From Burkholderia sp. WAC0059 (GTDB taxonomy: Bacteria; Pseudomonadota; Gammaproteobacteria; Burkholderiales; Burkholderiaceae): a stretch of DNA of 64,000 nucleotides. The position numbers and the translations under genes were made by a program. Shown here in pieces: positions 27,356 to 35,682 of the stretch (its first letter is position 1; every line of letters begins with the position of its first letter). The stretch lies in assembly GCF_002870125.1 (NCBI RefSeq), contig NZ_PNEO01000004.1, forward strand, positions 62,001-126,000, given 5' to 3'. Under the pieces are notes generated by a model. That model was not told where the DNA came from, ran no database searches, and saw only the letters and a list, made by a program, of their open reading frames with translations.

Positions 27356-27412
27356 CACGCGCAAGACCCGGATACACGAAGAACCGCCAGCGAAGCCTGG
27401 CGGTTTTTTTTT
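27287..27412 (+). promoter_or_regulatory. Transcription attenuator controlling aroG
   Basis: Four mutually exclusive segments are visible. Segment 1 TCCGCCA (27287-27293) pairs with TGGCGGA (27333-27339). Segment 2 CTGGCGG (27332-27338) pairs with segment 3 CCGCCAG (27384-27390). Segment 3, as AACCGCCAG, pairs with segment 4 CTGGCGGTT (27397-27405) to form the terminator. The aromatic codons (27296-27319) directly follow segment 1. A ribosome stalled there would cover segment 1, allow 2:3 pairing and give read-through; fluent translation would favour termination. All pairings were checked base by base. Confidence 0.85.
27382..27412 (+). terminator. Attenuator terminator before aroG
   Basis: A perfect 9-bp stem AACCGCCAG/CTGGCGGTT (27382-27390 and 27397-27405) with a CGAAGC loop is followed by an uninterrupted T9 run (27404-27412). 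It is a strong intrinsic terminator 57 bp before the aroG ATG, so it must be conditionally bypassed for aroG expression. Confidence 0.9.
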
Positions 27413-27469
27413 GCCCCCTTTAACCGAACACCCTGCAACACACGCTACGAAAAGGATTGGGAGAAAACC

Positions 27470-28543
27470 ATGCCCCCCCACAACACCGACGATGTCCGTA
27501 TTCGCGAACTGAAGGAACTCGCGCCGCCCGCGCACCTGATCCGCGAGTTCCCGTGCTCCGAAGCCGTATCGGACCTGATCTACAACGCGCGCGCCGCGCT
27601 GCACCGCATCCTGCACGGCCAGGACGACCGGCTCGTCGTCGTGATCGGCCCCTGCTCGATCCACGACACGAAGGCCGCCGTCGACTATGCCCGCAAGCTC
27701 GTCGAGCAACGCCGGCGCTTCGCCGGCGAGCTCGAGATCGTGATGCGCGTGTACTTCGAAAAGCCGCGCACGACGGTGGGCTGGAAGGGCCTCATCAACG
27801 ACCCGCACCTCGACAACAGCTTCCAGATCAACGACGGCCTGCGCACCGCGCGCGAGCTGCTCATGCACATCAACGAACTCGGCCTGCCCGCCGGCACCGA
27901 GTACCTCGACATGATCAGCCCGCAGTACATCGCGGACCTGATCTCGTGGGGAGCGATCGGCGCGCGCACGACCGAATCGCAGGTGCACCGCGAACTGGCC
28001 TCGGGGCTTTCGTGCCCGGTCGGCTTCAAAAACGGCACCGACGGCAACGTGAAGATCGCCATCGACGCGATCAAGGCCGCCTCGCAGCCGCATCATTTCC
28101 TGTCGGTCACGAAGGGCGGCTACTCGGCGATCGTCTCGACGGCCGGCAATGAGGACTGCCACGTGATCCTGCGCGGCGGCAAGGCGCCGAACTACGACAC
28201 CCAGAGCGTGGGCGCGGCTTGCAGCGACCTCGAAAAGGGCGGCCTCGCGGCGCGCCTGATGATCGACGCGAGCCACGCCAACAGCTCGAAGAAGCACGAG
28301 AACCAGATTCCCGTCTGCGCCGACATCGGCCGGCAGGTCGCGGCCGGCGACGAGCGCATCGTCGGCGTGATGGTCGAATCGCATCTCGTGGCAGGTCGCC
28401 AGGACCTGAAGGAAGGCTGCGAGCTGACCTACGGCCAGAGCATCACCGACGCCTGCATCGGCTGGGACGACAGCATCGCCGTGCTCGAAGGGCTCGCCGA
28501 GGCAGTGAAGCAGCGCCGGCTCGCACGCGGCCGCGCGGACTGA
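27470..28543 (+). CDS. aroG: 3-deoxy-7-phosphoheptulonate synthase (DAHP synthase, class I)
   Basis: Condenses phosphoenolpyruvate and erythrose 4-phosphate, the entry step of the shikimate pathway. The 357-residue protein is of the AroF/G/H type: VVVIGPCSIHDTKAA, MRVYFEKPRTTVGWKGLIND, WGAIGARTTESQVHRELASG, VGFKNGTDGN, LMIDASHANSSKKHENQ and MVESHLVAGRQDL. The N-terminal extension carrying the allosteric site is present, but which amino acid inhibits it cannot be told from motifs. A GGATTGGGAG ribosome-binding site precedes the ATG. Expression is probably set by the leader-peptide attenuator upstream. Confidence 0.96.
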   Translation: MPPHNTDDVRIRELKELAPPAHLIREFPCSEAVSDLIYNARAALHRILHGQDDRLVVVIGPCSIHDTKAAVDYARKLVEQRRRFAGELEIVMRVYFEKPRTTVGWKGLINDPHLDNSFQINDGLRTARELLMHINELGLPAGTEYLDMISPQYIADLISWGAIGARTTESQVHRELASGLSCPVGFKNGTDGNVKIAIDAIKAASQPHHFLSVTKGGYSAIVSTAGNEDCHVILRGGKAPNYDTQSVGAACSDLEKGGLAARLMIDASHANSSKKHENQIPVCADIGRQVAAGDERIVGVMVESHLVAGRQDLKEGCELTYGQSITDACIGWDDSIAVLEGLAEAVKQRRLARGRAD

Positions 28544-28567
28544 GCGCGACGACGGCGAACGTCGTGA

Positions 28568-28605
28568 AAGCCCGGCCGCGCCCTTGCGCGCGGCCGGGCT
28601 TTTTT
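28568..28605. terminator. Terminator between aroG and the adenosyltransferase gene
   Basis: A GC-rich stem (AAGCCCGGCCGCG with CGCGGCCGGGCTT) followed by TTTTTT on the plus strand, 25 bp after aroG. The A-rich left foot gives a weaker T-run on the other strand, so it may also serve the converging gene that ends at 28631. Confidence 0.85.
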
Positions 28606-28630
28606 GCGTCCGGCGCAATCGCCCTGCCGT

Positions 28631-29179
28631 TTACCGCCGCGCGCGGCGCTCGTGCCGCCAGAGCACGTCGCCGACGCCTTCGGTCCGATTGAGCACCCGG
28701 GCCAGCACGAACAGCAGGTCCGAGAGCCGGTTCGCATAGCGGCGCGGCCCGTCGGCCGATGCGCCGAGCGCGACGATCGAGCGTTCGGCCCGCCGGCACA
28801 CGGTCCGGCACACGTGCGCGAGCGCCGCCGCGCGCGAGCCGCCCGGCAGGACGAACTCCGCGAGCGGCGGCAAATCGGCGTTCCAGTCCGCCAGCCAGCC
28901 GTCGAGCCGCGCGAGATGCGCGTCGCCGATCAGCGCGTGGTCCGGCAGGCACAGTTCGCCGCCAAGGTCGAAGAGGTCGTGCTGGATGGCCGTCAACGCC
29001 GCTCGCGCGTCGTCGGGCAAGGCCTCGCAGAGCAACACGCCGATCTGCGAATTCAGCTCGTCGACGTCGCCGATCGCGGCGATGCGAGGGTCGTCCTTGC
29101 GCACGCGGCTGCCGTCGCCGAGCCCCGTCGTGCCGTCGTCGCCGGTGCGCGTCGTGATTTTGCCGAGTCGGTTACCCAT
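28631..29179 (-). CDS. PduO-type cob(I)alamin adenosyltransferase
   Basis: Transfers the adenosyl group of ATP to cob(I)alamin to form adenosylcobalamin. The 182-residue protein has KITTRTGDDGTTGLGDGSRV at the N-terminus (ATP-binding loop), GDVDELNSQIGVLL and FVLPGGSRAAALAHVCRTVC. CRRAERSIVAL and YANRLSDLLFVLARVLN complete the PduO-type ATR signature. The ATG at 29179 follows a GAGG site; the frame is open further upstream but without coding character. It is not in a cobalamin operon and is flanked by aroG and a flavoprotein gene on the opposite strand. Confidence 0.92.
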   Translation of the reverse strand: MGNRLGKITTRTGDDGTTGLGDGSRVRKDDPRIAAIGDVDELNSQIGVLLCEALPDDARAALTAIQHDLFDLGGELCLPDHALIGDAHLARLDGWLADWNADLPPLAEFVLPGGSRAAALAHVCRTVCRRAERSIVALGASADGPRRYANRLSDLLFVLARVLNRTEGVGDVLWRHERRARR

Positions 29180-29295
29180 GATGATGTCGCCCTCGTTCGT
29201 CCGGCCCATCGCGTGCCGCAATCCCGTGCGTAGAAACGAAACTATGGCGGCGCCCGACTTCATGCACCGCAGCAATGGCGGCGTATCGATCGGCG

Positions 29296-29301
29296 TAGAA
29301 T
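29296..29301 (+). promoter_or_regulatory. Candidate -10 box for the D-lactate dehydrogenase-type gene
   Basis: TAGAAT, 45 bp before the GTG start at 29347, in the gap divergent from the adenosyltransferase gene. No clear -35 is visible. Confidence 0.35.
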
Positions 29302-29346
29302 AAAACGCACTCAAATCAGAATACGTCAATCAACGGAGACACCCGC

Positions 29347-30762
29347 GTGAACCATCCCGCCCCGCCGGCGTCCCTGCGCCGCCCCTTCCCCGCCGCACTG
29401 CTCGATCAACTGACCGCCGCGTTCGGCCCGCGCGTCTCGACGGCCGGCGCCGTGCGCGCCCATCACGGCCGCGACGAGTCCGCGTTCGATCCGCAACTGC
29501 CCGACGCCGTCGTCTTCGCGCGCTGCACCGAGGACGTCCAGACCGCCGTGCGCCTCTGCGCGCAGCACGACGTTCCCATCATCGCATACGGCAGCGGCTC
29601 GTCGCTCGAAGGACACCTGCTCGCGGTGCAGGGCGGCGTGAGCATCGACCTCTCGGAAATGAACCGGGTCCTGTCGATCGACGCCGAAGACCTCACCGTG
29701 ACGGTCGAGCCCGGCCTCTCCCGCAAGGCGCTGAACGAAGCGCTGCGCGACACGGGCCTCTTTTTCCCGATCGATCCGGGCGCGGACGCGAGCATCGGCG
29801 GCATGGCCGCGACGCGCGCCTCGGGCACCAACGCCGTGCGCTACGGCACGATGCGCGAGAACGTGCTCGGCCTCACCGTCGTGCTGGCCGACGGCCGCGT
29901 CATCAAGACCGGCTCGCGCGCGCGCAAGTCGGCGGCCGGCTACGACCTCACGCGGCTCGTCGTCGGCTCGGAGGGCACGCTCGGCATCATCACCGGCGTC
30001 ACGCTGCGGCTCTACCCGCTGCCCGAGGCCATCTCCGCCGCGGTCTGCACGTTCGGCTCAATGACCGAGGCCGTGCGCGCCGTCATCGAGACGATCCAGA
30101 TCGGCGTGCCCGTCGCGCGCGTGGAGTTCATCGACCCGCTCGCGGTCCGCGCCATCAACCACCACTCGAACCTCGCGCTGCGCGAGGCGCCCACGCTCTT
30201 CTTCGAGTTCCACGGCACGGCCGCGGGCGTCGAGGAGCAGGCGCAGCTCGTACAGGAAATCGCCGCGCAGAACGGCGGCGAAGGCTTCGAATGGGCGACG
30301 CGTCCCGAGGACCGCAGCCGCCTCTGGAACGCGCGGCACAACGCCTACTTCGCGATGCTCCAGCTCAAGCCCGGCAGCCGCGCGCTGTCGACCGACGTCT
30401 GCGTGCCGATCTCGCGGCTCGCCGAATGCGTGGCCGGGACCGAGGAGGATCTGAAAACCTCGCCGCTGCCCTGCCCGATCGTCGGCCACGTCGGCGACGG
30501 CAACTTCCACGTCGCGATCCTCGTCGATCCCGCGAAGCCCGGCGAGATGGAGGAAGCCGAGCGCCTGAACCATCGCATCGTGCGCCGCGCGCTCGCGATG
30601 GACGGCACCTGTACGGGCGAGCACGGCATCGGCCTGCACAAGATCGACTTCCTCGTCGAGGAGCAGGGCGCCGATACGGTCGACACGATGCGCTCGATCA
30701 AGCACGCGCTCGATCCGCGCAATCTGATGAATCCGGGCAAGATTTTTTCCTGGGGCGCCTGA
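29347..30762 (+). CDS. FAD-linked oxidase, D-lactate dehydrogenase (cytochrome) type
   Basis: A flavoprotein of the FAD_binding_4/FAD-oxidase_C family that oxidises 2-hydroxy acids, most likely D-lactate, passing electrons to the respiratory chain. The 471-residue protein has the PCMH FAD loop IIAYGSGSSLEGHLLAVQGG, GADASIGGMAATRASGTNAV and GSEGTLGIITGVTLRLYPL. C-terminal GHVGDGNFHVAIL and GTCTGEHGIGLHKIDFL hold the catalytic-site His/Glu motif. The start is GTG at 29347 with GGAG upstream. It precedes glcD by 64 bp; the two are paralogues, so substrate assignment (lactate versus glycolate) rests on family resemblance. Confidence 0.85.
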   Translation: MNHPAPPASLRRPFPAALLDQLTAAFGPRVSTAGAVRAHHGRDESAFDPQLPDAVVFARCTEDVQTAVRLCAQHDVPIIAYGSGSSLEGHLLAVQGGVSIDLSEMNRVLSIDAEDLTVTVEPGLSRKALNEALRDTGLFFPIDPGADASIGGMAATRASGTNAVRYGTMRENVLGLTVVLADGRVIKTGSRARKSAAGYDLTRLVVGSEGTLGIITGVTLRLYPLPEAISAAVCTFGSMTEAVRAVIETIQIGVPVARVEFIDPLAVRAINHHSNLALREAPTLFFEFHGTAAGVEEQAQLVQEIAAQNGGEGFEWATRPEDRSRLWNARHNAYFAMLQLKPGSRALSTDVCVPISRLAECVAGTEEDLKTSPLPCPIVGHVGDGNFHVAILVDPAKPGEMEEAERLNHRIVRRALAMDGTCTGEHGIGLHKIDFLVEEQGADTVDTMRSIKHALDPRNLMNPGKIFSWGA

Positions 30763-30826
30763 ACCGTTACGTGGCAGGCAATCCCCGCGCAAGCCGGACG
30801 AAAACAGAACGCCGGGCGGAGGAGAC

Positions 30827-32305
30827 ATGAACGAAACGGCCGACCTGTCAGCCCGTCAGCGCGAAGTCGTGCAGGCCCTGCAGGCCGCGCTGCCCGCGCA
30901 TTGCCTGCTCTACCGCGAGGAGGACACCGTCGCCTACGAATGCGACGGGCTCACCGCCTGGCGGCGTCTGCCGCTCGCCGTCGTCCTGCCCGAAACCGAG
31001 GCCCAGGTGCTGCGCATCGTGCAGATCTGCCGGCGGCTCGCGGTACCCGTGGTGCCGCGCGGCGCCGGCACGGGCCTCTCCGGCGGCGCCCTGCCGATTC
31101 GCGAAGGCATCGTCGTCTCGCTGGCCCGCCTGCGCACTATCGTCGAGGTGGACCCCTACGCGCGCACGGCCACGGTGCAGCCCGGCGTGCGTAATCTCGC
31201 GGTCTCCGAGGCCGCCGCGCCCTACGGGCTCTACTACGCGCCCGATCCTTCGTCGCAGATCGCCTGCACGATCGGCGGCAACGTCTCGGAGAATTCGGGC
31301 GGCGTCCACTGCCTCAAGTACGGGCTGACGGTCCACAACGTGCTGCGCGTGCGCGCGGTGACGATGGACGGCGAGATCGTCGAGTTCGGCTCGCTCGCGC
31401 CCGATGCGCCGGGGCTCGACCTGCTCGCCGTGACGATCGGCAGCGAAGGCATGTTCGCGCTCGTGACGGAGGTGACGGTCAGGCTGATTCCGCGTCCGCA
31501 GACGGCGCGGGTCGTCATGGCCAGCTTCGACGACGTCGTGAAGGGCGGCGAGGCCGTCGCCGGCATCATCGCGGCCGGCATCGTTCCGGCGGGCCTCGAA
31601 ATGATGGACAAGCCGGCCGTGCGCGCCGTCGAGGACTTCGTCCACGTGGGCTACGACCTCGACGCGGCCGCGATCCTGCTGTGCGAAGCCGACGGCACGC
31701 CCGAGGAAGTCGCCGACGAAATCGCGCGCACGACGGCCGTGCTGCGCGAGCGCGGCGCGACGCGCATCCAGGTCTCGCGCAGCGAGGCCGAACGGCTCGA
31801 ATTCTGGTCGGGCCGCAAGAATGCCTTTCCGGCGGCGGGCCGCCTGTCCCCCGACTACTACTGCATGGACGGCACCGTGCCCCGCCGCAGCATCGGGCCG
31901 CTGCTCGCGTGCATCCACGACATGGAGGAAAAGTACGGACTGCGTTGCATCAACGTGTTCCATGCCGGCGACGGCAACATGCACCCGCTCATCCTGTTCG
32001 ACGGCGCCGATCCCGACGAATGGCGCCGCGCCGAGGCGTTCGGCGCCGACATCCTCGAAACCTGCGTCGAGCTGGGCGGCACGGTGACGGGCGAGCACGG
32101 CGTCGGCATCGAGAAGATCAATTCGATGTGCGTGCAATTCTCGCCCGAGGAGAGCGACGCGTTTCACGCGGTCAAGTGCGCGTTCGACCCGGCCGGCCTG
32201 CTCAATCCCGACAAGGGCATCCCCACGCGTGCGCGCTGCGCCGAGTACGGCCGCCTGCACGTGCGCGGCAACCGGCTGCCGCATCCCGAACTGCCGCGGT
32301 TCTAG
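30827..32305 (+). CDS. glcD: Glycolate oxidase FAD-linked subunit GlcD
   Basis: Catalytic flavoprotein subunit of membrane-associated glycolate oxidase, which converts glycolate to glyoxylate. The 492-residue protein has VPVVPRGAGTGLSGGALPIR in the FAD domain, CTIGGNVSENSGGVHCLKYG, TIGSEGMFALVTEVTVRLIP, NVFHAGDGNMHPLILFD and VTGEHGVGIEKINSMCVQF. GGAGG precedes the ATG closely. glcE and glcF follow on the same strand, which supports the glycolate assignment over D-lactate. No glcC regulator or glcB malate synthase gene is adjacent. Confidence 0.92.
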   Translation: MNETADLSARQREVVQALQAALPAHCLLYREEDTVAYECDGLTAWRRLPLAVVLPETEAQVLRIVQICRRLAVPVVPRGAGTGLSGGALPIREGIVVSLARLRTIVEVDPYARTATVQPGVRNLAVSEAAAPYGLYYAPDPSSQIACTIGGNVSENSGGVHCLKYGLTVHNVLRVRAVTMDGEIVEFGSLAPDAPGLDLLAVTIGSEGMFALVTEVTVRLIPRPQTARVVMASFDDVVKGGEAVAGIIAAGIVPAGLEMMDKPAVRAVEDFVHVGYDLDAAAILLCEADGTPEEVADEIARTTAVLRERGATRIQVSRSEAERLEFWSGRKNAFPAAGRLSPDYYCMDGTVPRRSIGPLLACIHDMEEKYGLRCINVFHAGDGNMHPLILFDGADPDEWRRAEAFGADILETCVELGGTVTGEHGVGIEKINSMCVQFSPEESDAFHAVKCAFDPAGLLNPDKGIPTRARCAEYGRLHVRGNRLPHPELPRF

Positions 32306-32417
32306 CGGCGAAGCCGTCTCGTTCCCAGCCGCAACCGGCCTCAAGACCTCGCCGGAACGCCCACGCGCGGGTCGACCCGCACGCTCACCGGGTCATTCCC
32401 TTACGGGTCGGCGCCGG

Positions 32418-32445
32418 TTGCGGGCGCGAACGCGGCCGATACAAT
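32418..32445 (+). promoter_or_regulatory. glcE: Candidate promoter for glcE-glcF
   Basis: TTGCGG (32418-32423), 16 nt, TACAAT (32440-32445), 28 bp before the glcE ATG. The -10 is good and the -35 weak. It lies in the 168-bp glcD-glcE gap, so glcEF may have a separate promoter. Confidence 0.45.
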
Positions 32446-32473
32446 CGAAAAGAACGACAACGAATACGAGACC

Positions 32474-33562
32474 ATGGAAGAGGACGACATCGTCGCCGTC
32501 TGGTCCGGGCGCGTCCGCTCGGCCAGCGCCGGGGGCAGGCCGCTGCGCCTGCGCGGCGGCGGCACGAAGGACTGGTATGGTGAGCAGACCGAAGGAGAAA
32601 CGCTGGACACGCGCGCCTGGCACGGCATCGTTTCCTACGATCCGGCCGAGCTCGTCGTCACCGCGCGCGCGGGCACGCCGCTTGTCGAAGTCGAGGCGGC
32701 ACTCGCCGAATGCCGGCAGATGCTTGCATTCGAGCCGCCGCATTTCGGCGCGGACGCGACGTTCGGCGGCTGCATTGCCGCCGGCCTCGCCGGACCGCGC
32801 CGGGCCAGCGCCGGCGCGCCGCGCGATTTCGTGCTCGGCGCGGTCGTCATGAACGGTCGCGGTGAGGTGCTGCGCTTCGGCGGCCAGGTCGTGAAGAACG
32901 TCGCCGGCTACGACGTGTCGCGCCTGCTGGCCGGCTCGCTCGGCACGCTCGGGCTCATCCTCGAACTCTCGGTCAGGGTGCTGCCGCGCCCGCAGACCGA
33001 AACCACGCTCCAGTTCGACACGAACGCGACGGACGCGGTGCGCCGGCTCAACGAATGGGGCGGGCGCCCCCTGCCGATCGCCGCGAGCGCCTGGCGCGAC
33101 GGCACGCTGGCCGTGCGTCTCGAAGGCGCGGAAACGGCGGTCAAGGCGGCGCGCCTCGCACTCGGCGGCGAGGCCGTCGACGCGGTGGACGCCGCGCGCT
33201 TCTGGGTCGCGCTACGCGAGCAGACCGACCCGTTCTTCGCCTCGGTCGGGCCCGGCGAGGCGCTGTGGCGGCTCGCGCTGCCGTCCGTCGCCGAGCCGCT
33301 GCACCTGCCCGGCGCGCAACTGATGGAATGGGGCGGCGCGCAGCGCTGGTGGATCACCGACGCCAACGCGCAGACCGTGCGCGCGAGCGCAAACCAGGTA
33401 GGCGGCCACGCGACGCGATTCCGCGCCGGCATGCACTACGACCGCGGCGACGGCGTGTTCGCCCCGCTGCCCGCGCCGCTCATGAAAATCCATCGCGGCC
33501 TGAAAGCCGCCTTCGATCCGGCCCGTATCTTCAATCGCGGCCGCCTGTATCCCGACTTCTGA
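32474..33562 (+). CDS. glcE: Glycolate oxidase FAD-binding subunit GlcE
   Basis: Second flavin-binding subunit of glycolate oxidase. The 362-residue protein has the N-terminal PCMH-type FAD domain (LRLRGGGTKDWYG, ELVVTARAGTPLVEVEAALA, GADATFGGCIAAGLAGPRR, GGQVVKNVAGYDVSRLLAGS, GTLGLILELSVRVLPRP). The C-terminal region is shorter than in GlcD and lacks the catalytic His/Glu segment, as usual for GlcE. It is 8 bp upstream of glcF. The start at 32474 is the first ATG in frame and gives the normal length. Confidence 0.92.
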   Translation: MEEDDIVAVWSGRVRSASAGGRPLRLRGGGTKDWYGEQTEGETLDTRAWHGIVSYDPAELVVTARAGTPLVEVEAALAECRQMLAFEPPHFGADATFGGCIAAGLAGPRRASAGAPRDFVLGAVVMNGRGEVLRFGGQVVKNVAGYDVSRLLAGSLGTLGLILELSVRVLPRPQTETTLQFDTNATDAVRRLNEWGGRPLPIAASAWRDGTLAVRLEGAETAVKAARLALGGEAVDAVDAARFWVALREQTDPFFASVGPGEALWRLALPSVAEPLHLPGAQLMEWGGAQRWWITDANAQTVRASANQVGGHATRFRAGMHYDRGDGVFAPLPAPLMKIHRGLKAAFDPARIFNRGRLYPDF

Positions 33563-33570
33563 GCGGCGCG

Positions 33571-34800
33571 ATGCAAACCCATCTCGCGGACTTCATCCGC
33601 CACACGCCCGACGGCGACGAGGCCGACGCGATCCTGCGCCGCTGCGTGCATTGCGGCTTCTGCACGGCGACCTGCCCGACCTATCAACTGCTCGGCGACG
33701 AGCTCGACGGACCGCGCGGGCGCATCTACCTGATCAAGCGGATGGCGGAGGGCGCGCCGCCCACGCGCAGCACGCTCACGCATCTCGACCGCTGCCTCAC
33801 CTGCCGCGGCTGCGAAACCACCTGTCCGTCGGGCGTCCAGTTCGGACGGCTCGCCGAGATCGGCCGCAAGCTGGCCGAGGAACGGGTCGAGCGCCCGCTG
33901 CGCCAGCGCCTCGCGCGCCGTCTGCTTTCCGGCTTTCTGCCGCGCAGCACCGTCTTCTCGGCGGCCATGCGCGTGGGCCGGCAGGTGCGGCCGCTGCTGC
34001 CGCGCACGCTGCGCGACAAGATACCGGTGCTCGCGCCGCCGCTCGCCTGGCCCCGCGCACGGCATGCGCGCAGGATGCTGCTGCTCGCCGGCTGCGTGCA
34101 GCCCGCGATGATGCCCAACGTCAACACGGCGACGGCGCGCGTGCTCGACGCGCTCGGCATCGAAACCGTCGTCGCGCCGCGGGCCGGCTGCTGCGGCGCG
34201 ATCCGGCTGCATCTCGGCTACGTCGACGACGCGCTCGACGACGCGCGCGCCAACGTCGACGCCTGGTGGCCCTACGTCGAGGACGGCGTCGAGGCGATCG
34301 TCATGAACGCGTCGGGATGCGGCGCGACGGTCAAGTCGTACGCGCACCTGCTGCGCAACGATCCGGCCTACGCGAAGCGGGCGCAGCGCATCGTCGGACT
34401 CACGCGCGACCTCGGTGAAATCCTGCCCGCGTTCGAGAACGCGCTGATCGACGCGACGCGGCCGCGCGACGTGCATGCCGTCGCCTACCATCCGCCCTGC
34501 ACGCTGCAGCACGGCCAGCAATTGCGCGGCGGCGTCGAGCGCGTGCTCGGCGCGCTCGACATCGACGTGCGTCTGCCGGCCGACAGCCATCTGTGCTGCG
34601 GGTCGGCCGGCACCTACTCGCTGCTGCAGCCGAAGCTCTCGTACGCGCTGCGCGACCAGAAGCTGGGCCGTCTGCGCGCGCTGGAACCGCAGATGATCGT
34701 CTCGGCCAACGTCGGCTGCATCGCGCATCTGCAAAGCGGCACGACGCTGCCGGTCGTCCACTGGATCGAGCTCGTCGAGCACCTGCTGACGACGGCGTGA
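33571..34800 (+). CDS. glcF: Glycolate oxidase iron-sulfur subunit GlcF
   Basis: Fe-S subunit that carries electrons from GlcD/GlcE toward the quinone pool. The 409-residue protein has two 4Fe-4S ferredoxin motifs, C25/C28/C31/C35 (CVHCGFCTATCP) and C75/C78/C81/C85 (CLTCRGCETTCP). Two CCG-type cysteine-rich domains follow (LLAGCVQPAM with RAGCCGAIRLH, and YHPPCTLQHGQQ with HLCCGSAGTY). It starts 8 bp after glcE and closes the glcDEF set. Confidence 0.93.
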   Translation: MQTHLADFIRHTPDGDEADAILRRCVHCGFCTATCPTYQLLGDELDGPRGRIYLIKRMAEGAPPTRSTLTHLDRCLTCRGCETTCPSGVQFGRLAEIGRKLAEERVERPLRQRLARRLLSGFLPRSTVFSAAMRVGRQVRPLLPRTLRDKIPVLAPPLAWPRARHARRMLLLAGCVQPAMMPNVNTATARVLDALGIETVVAPRAGCCGAIRLHLGYVDDALDDARANVDAWWPYVEDGVEAIVMNASGCGATVKSYAHLLRNDPAYAKRAQRIVGLTRDLGEILPAFENALIDATRPRDVHAVAYHPPCTLQHGQQLRGGVERVLGALDIDVRLPADSHLCCGSAGTYSLLQPKLSYALRDQKLGRLRALEPQMIVSANVGCIAHLQSGTTLPVVHWIELVEHLLTTA

Positions 34801-34838
34801 ACAACAGCATGAACTCCGGCCCGTCACGAACGGTTCCG

Positions 34839-34844
34839 TATAAT
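34839..34844 (+). promoter_or_regulatory. yggS: Candidate -10 box for yggS-proC
   Basis: A perfect TATAAT 68 bp before the yggS ATG, just after glcF. No matching -35 at 16-18 nt. Confidence 0.45.
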
Positions 34845-34912
34845 TGGCGCGACGCATTCAACCCGCCCGCCCTGCCCGAACGCTCCCGGACACGCCACCG
34901 TCCCCACGCCCG

Positions 34913-35623
34913 ATGACCACCGATCTCGCCCACAACCTCGACGCCACGCACCGGCGCATCGCAGAGGCGGCCCGCGCGGCCGGCCGCGATCCCCGCTCGA
35001 TCGCACTGCTCGCCGTCTCCAAGACGTTTCTCGCCGAAGACGTGCGCGCGGCCCACGCGGCCGGCCAGCGCGCGTTCGGCGAGAATTACGTGCAGGAGGC
35101 GATCGCGAAGATCGAGGCGCTCGCGGACCTGCGCGCCGGCCTCGAATGGCACTTCATCGGACCGCTGCAATCGAACAAGACGCGGCCCGTCGCCGAGCAT
35201 TTCGACTGGGTCCATTCCGTCGACCGGCTCAAGATCGCGCAGCGCCTCGCCGAGCAGCGGCCGGCCGGGCTGCCGCCGCTCAACGTCTGCCTGCAGGTGA
35301 ACGTGAGCGGCGAGGCATCGAAGAGCGGCGTCGAGCCGGCCGAGGCCGCACACGTGGCGCATGAAATCGCGGCCCTGCCGCAATTGCGGCTGCGCGGGCT
35401 CATGTCGATCCCGGAGCCGGCCGCCGGGCTCGATGCGCAACGCGCGCCGCACCGTCGACTGCGCGAACTCTTCGACGCGCTGCGCGCCGACGGACTCGCG
35501 CTCGACACGCTCTCGATGGGCATGTCCGCCGATCTCGAGGCGGCCGTGCTCGAAGGCGCCACGGTCGTGCGGATCGGCACCGCCATCTTCGGCGCGCGCG
35601 ATTACGGCCACGCGTCCCGTTAG
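34913..35623 (+). CDS. yggS: YggS family pyridoxal phosphate homeostasis protein
   Basis: Cytosolic PLP-binding protein that helps control vitamin B6 and amino-acid pools; no catalytic activity is established for the family. The 236-residue protein has the PLP lysine K37 in LLAVSKTFLAEDVRAA, then FGENYVQEAIAKIE, WHFIGPLQSNKTR, CLQVNVSGEASKSG, LRGLMSIPEP, LSMGMSADLEAAV and VRIGTAIFGARDY. The ATG at 34913 is preferred over an upstream TTG. proC follows, the usual yggS-proC pairing. Confidence 0.94.
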   Translation: MTTDLAHNLDATHRRIAEAARAAGRDPRSIALLAVSKTFLAEDVRAAHAAGQRAFGENYVQEAIAKIEALADLRAGLEWHFIGPLQSNKTRPVAEHFDWVHSVDRLKIAQRLAEQRPAGLPPLNVCLQVNVSGEASKSGVEPAEAAHVAHEIAALPQLRLRGLMSIPEPAAGLDAQRAPHRRLRELFDALRADGLALDTLSMGMSADLEAAVLEGATVVRIGTAIFGARDYGHASR

Positions 35624-35682
35624 TCATCAACCCGCGCGGCCGCGCCGAAGGCAGCCGCGCCCTTTTCGTCACGCATCCCATC

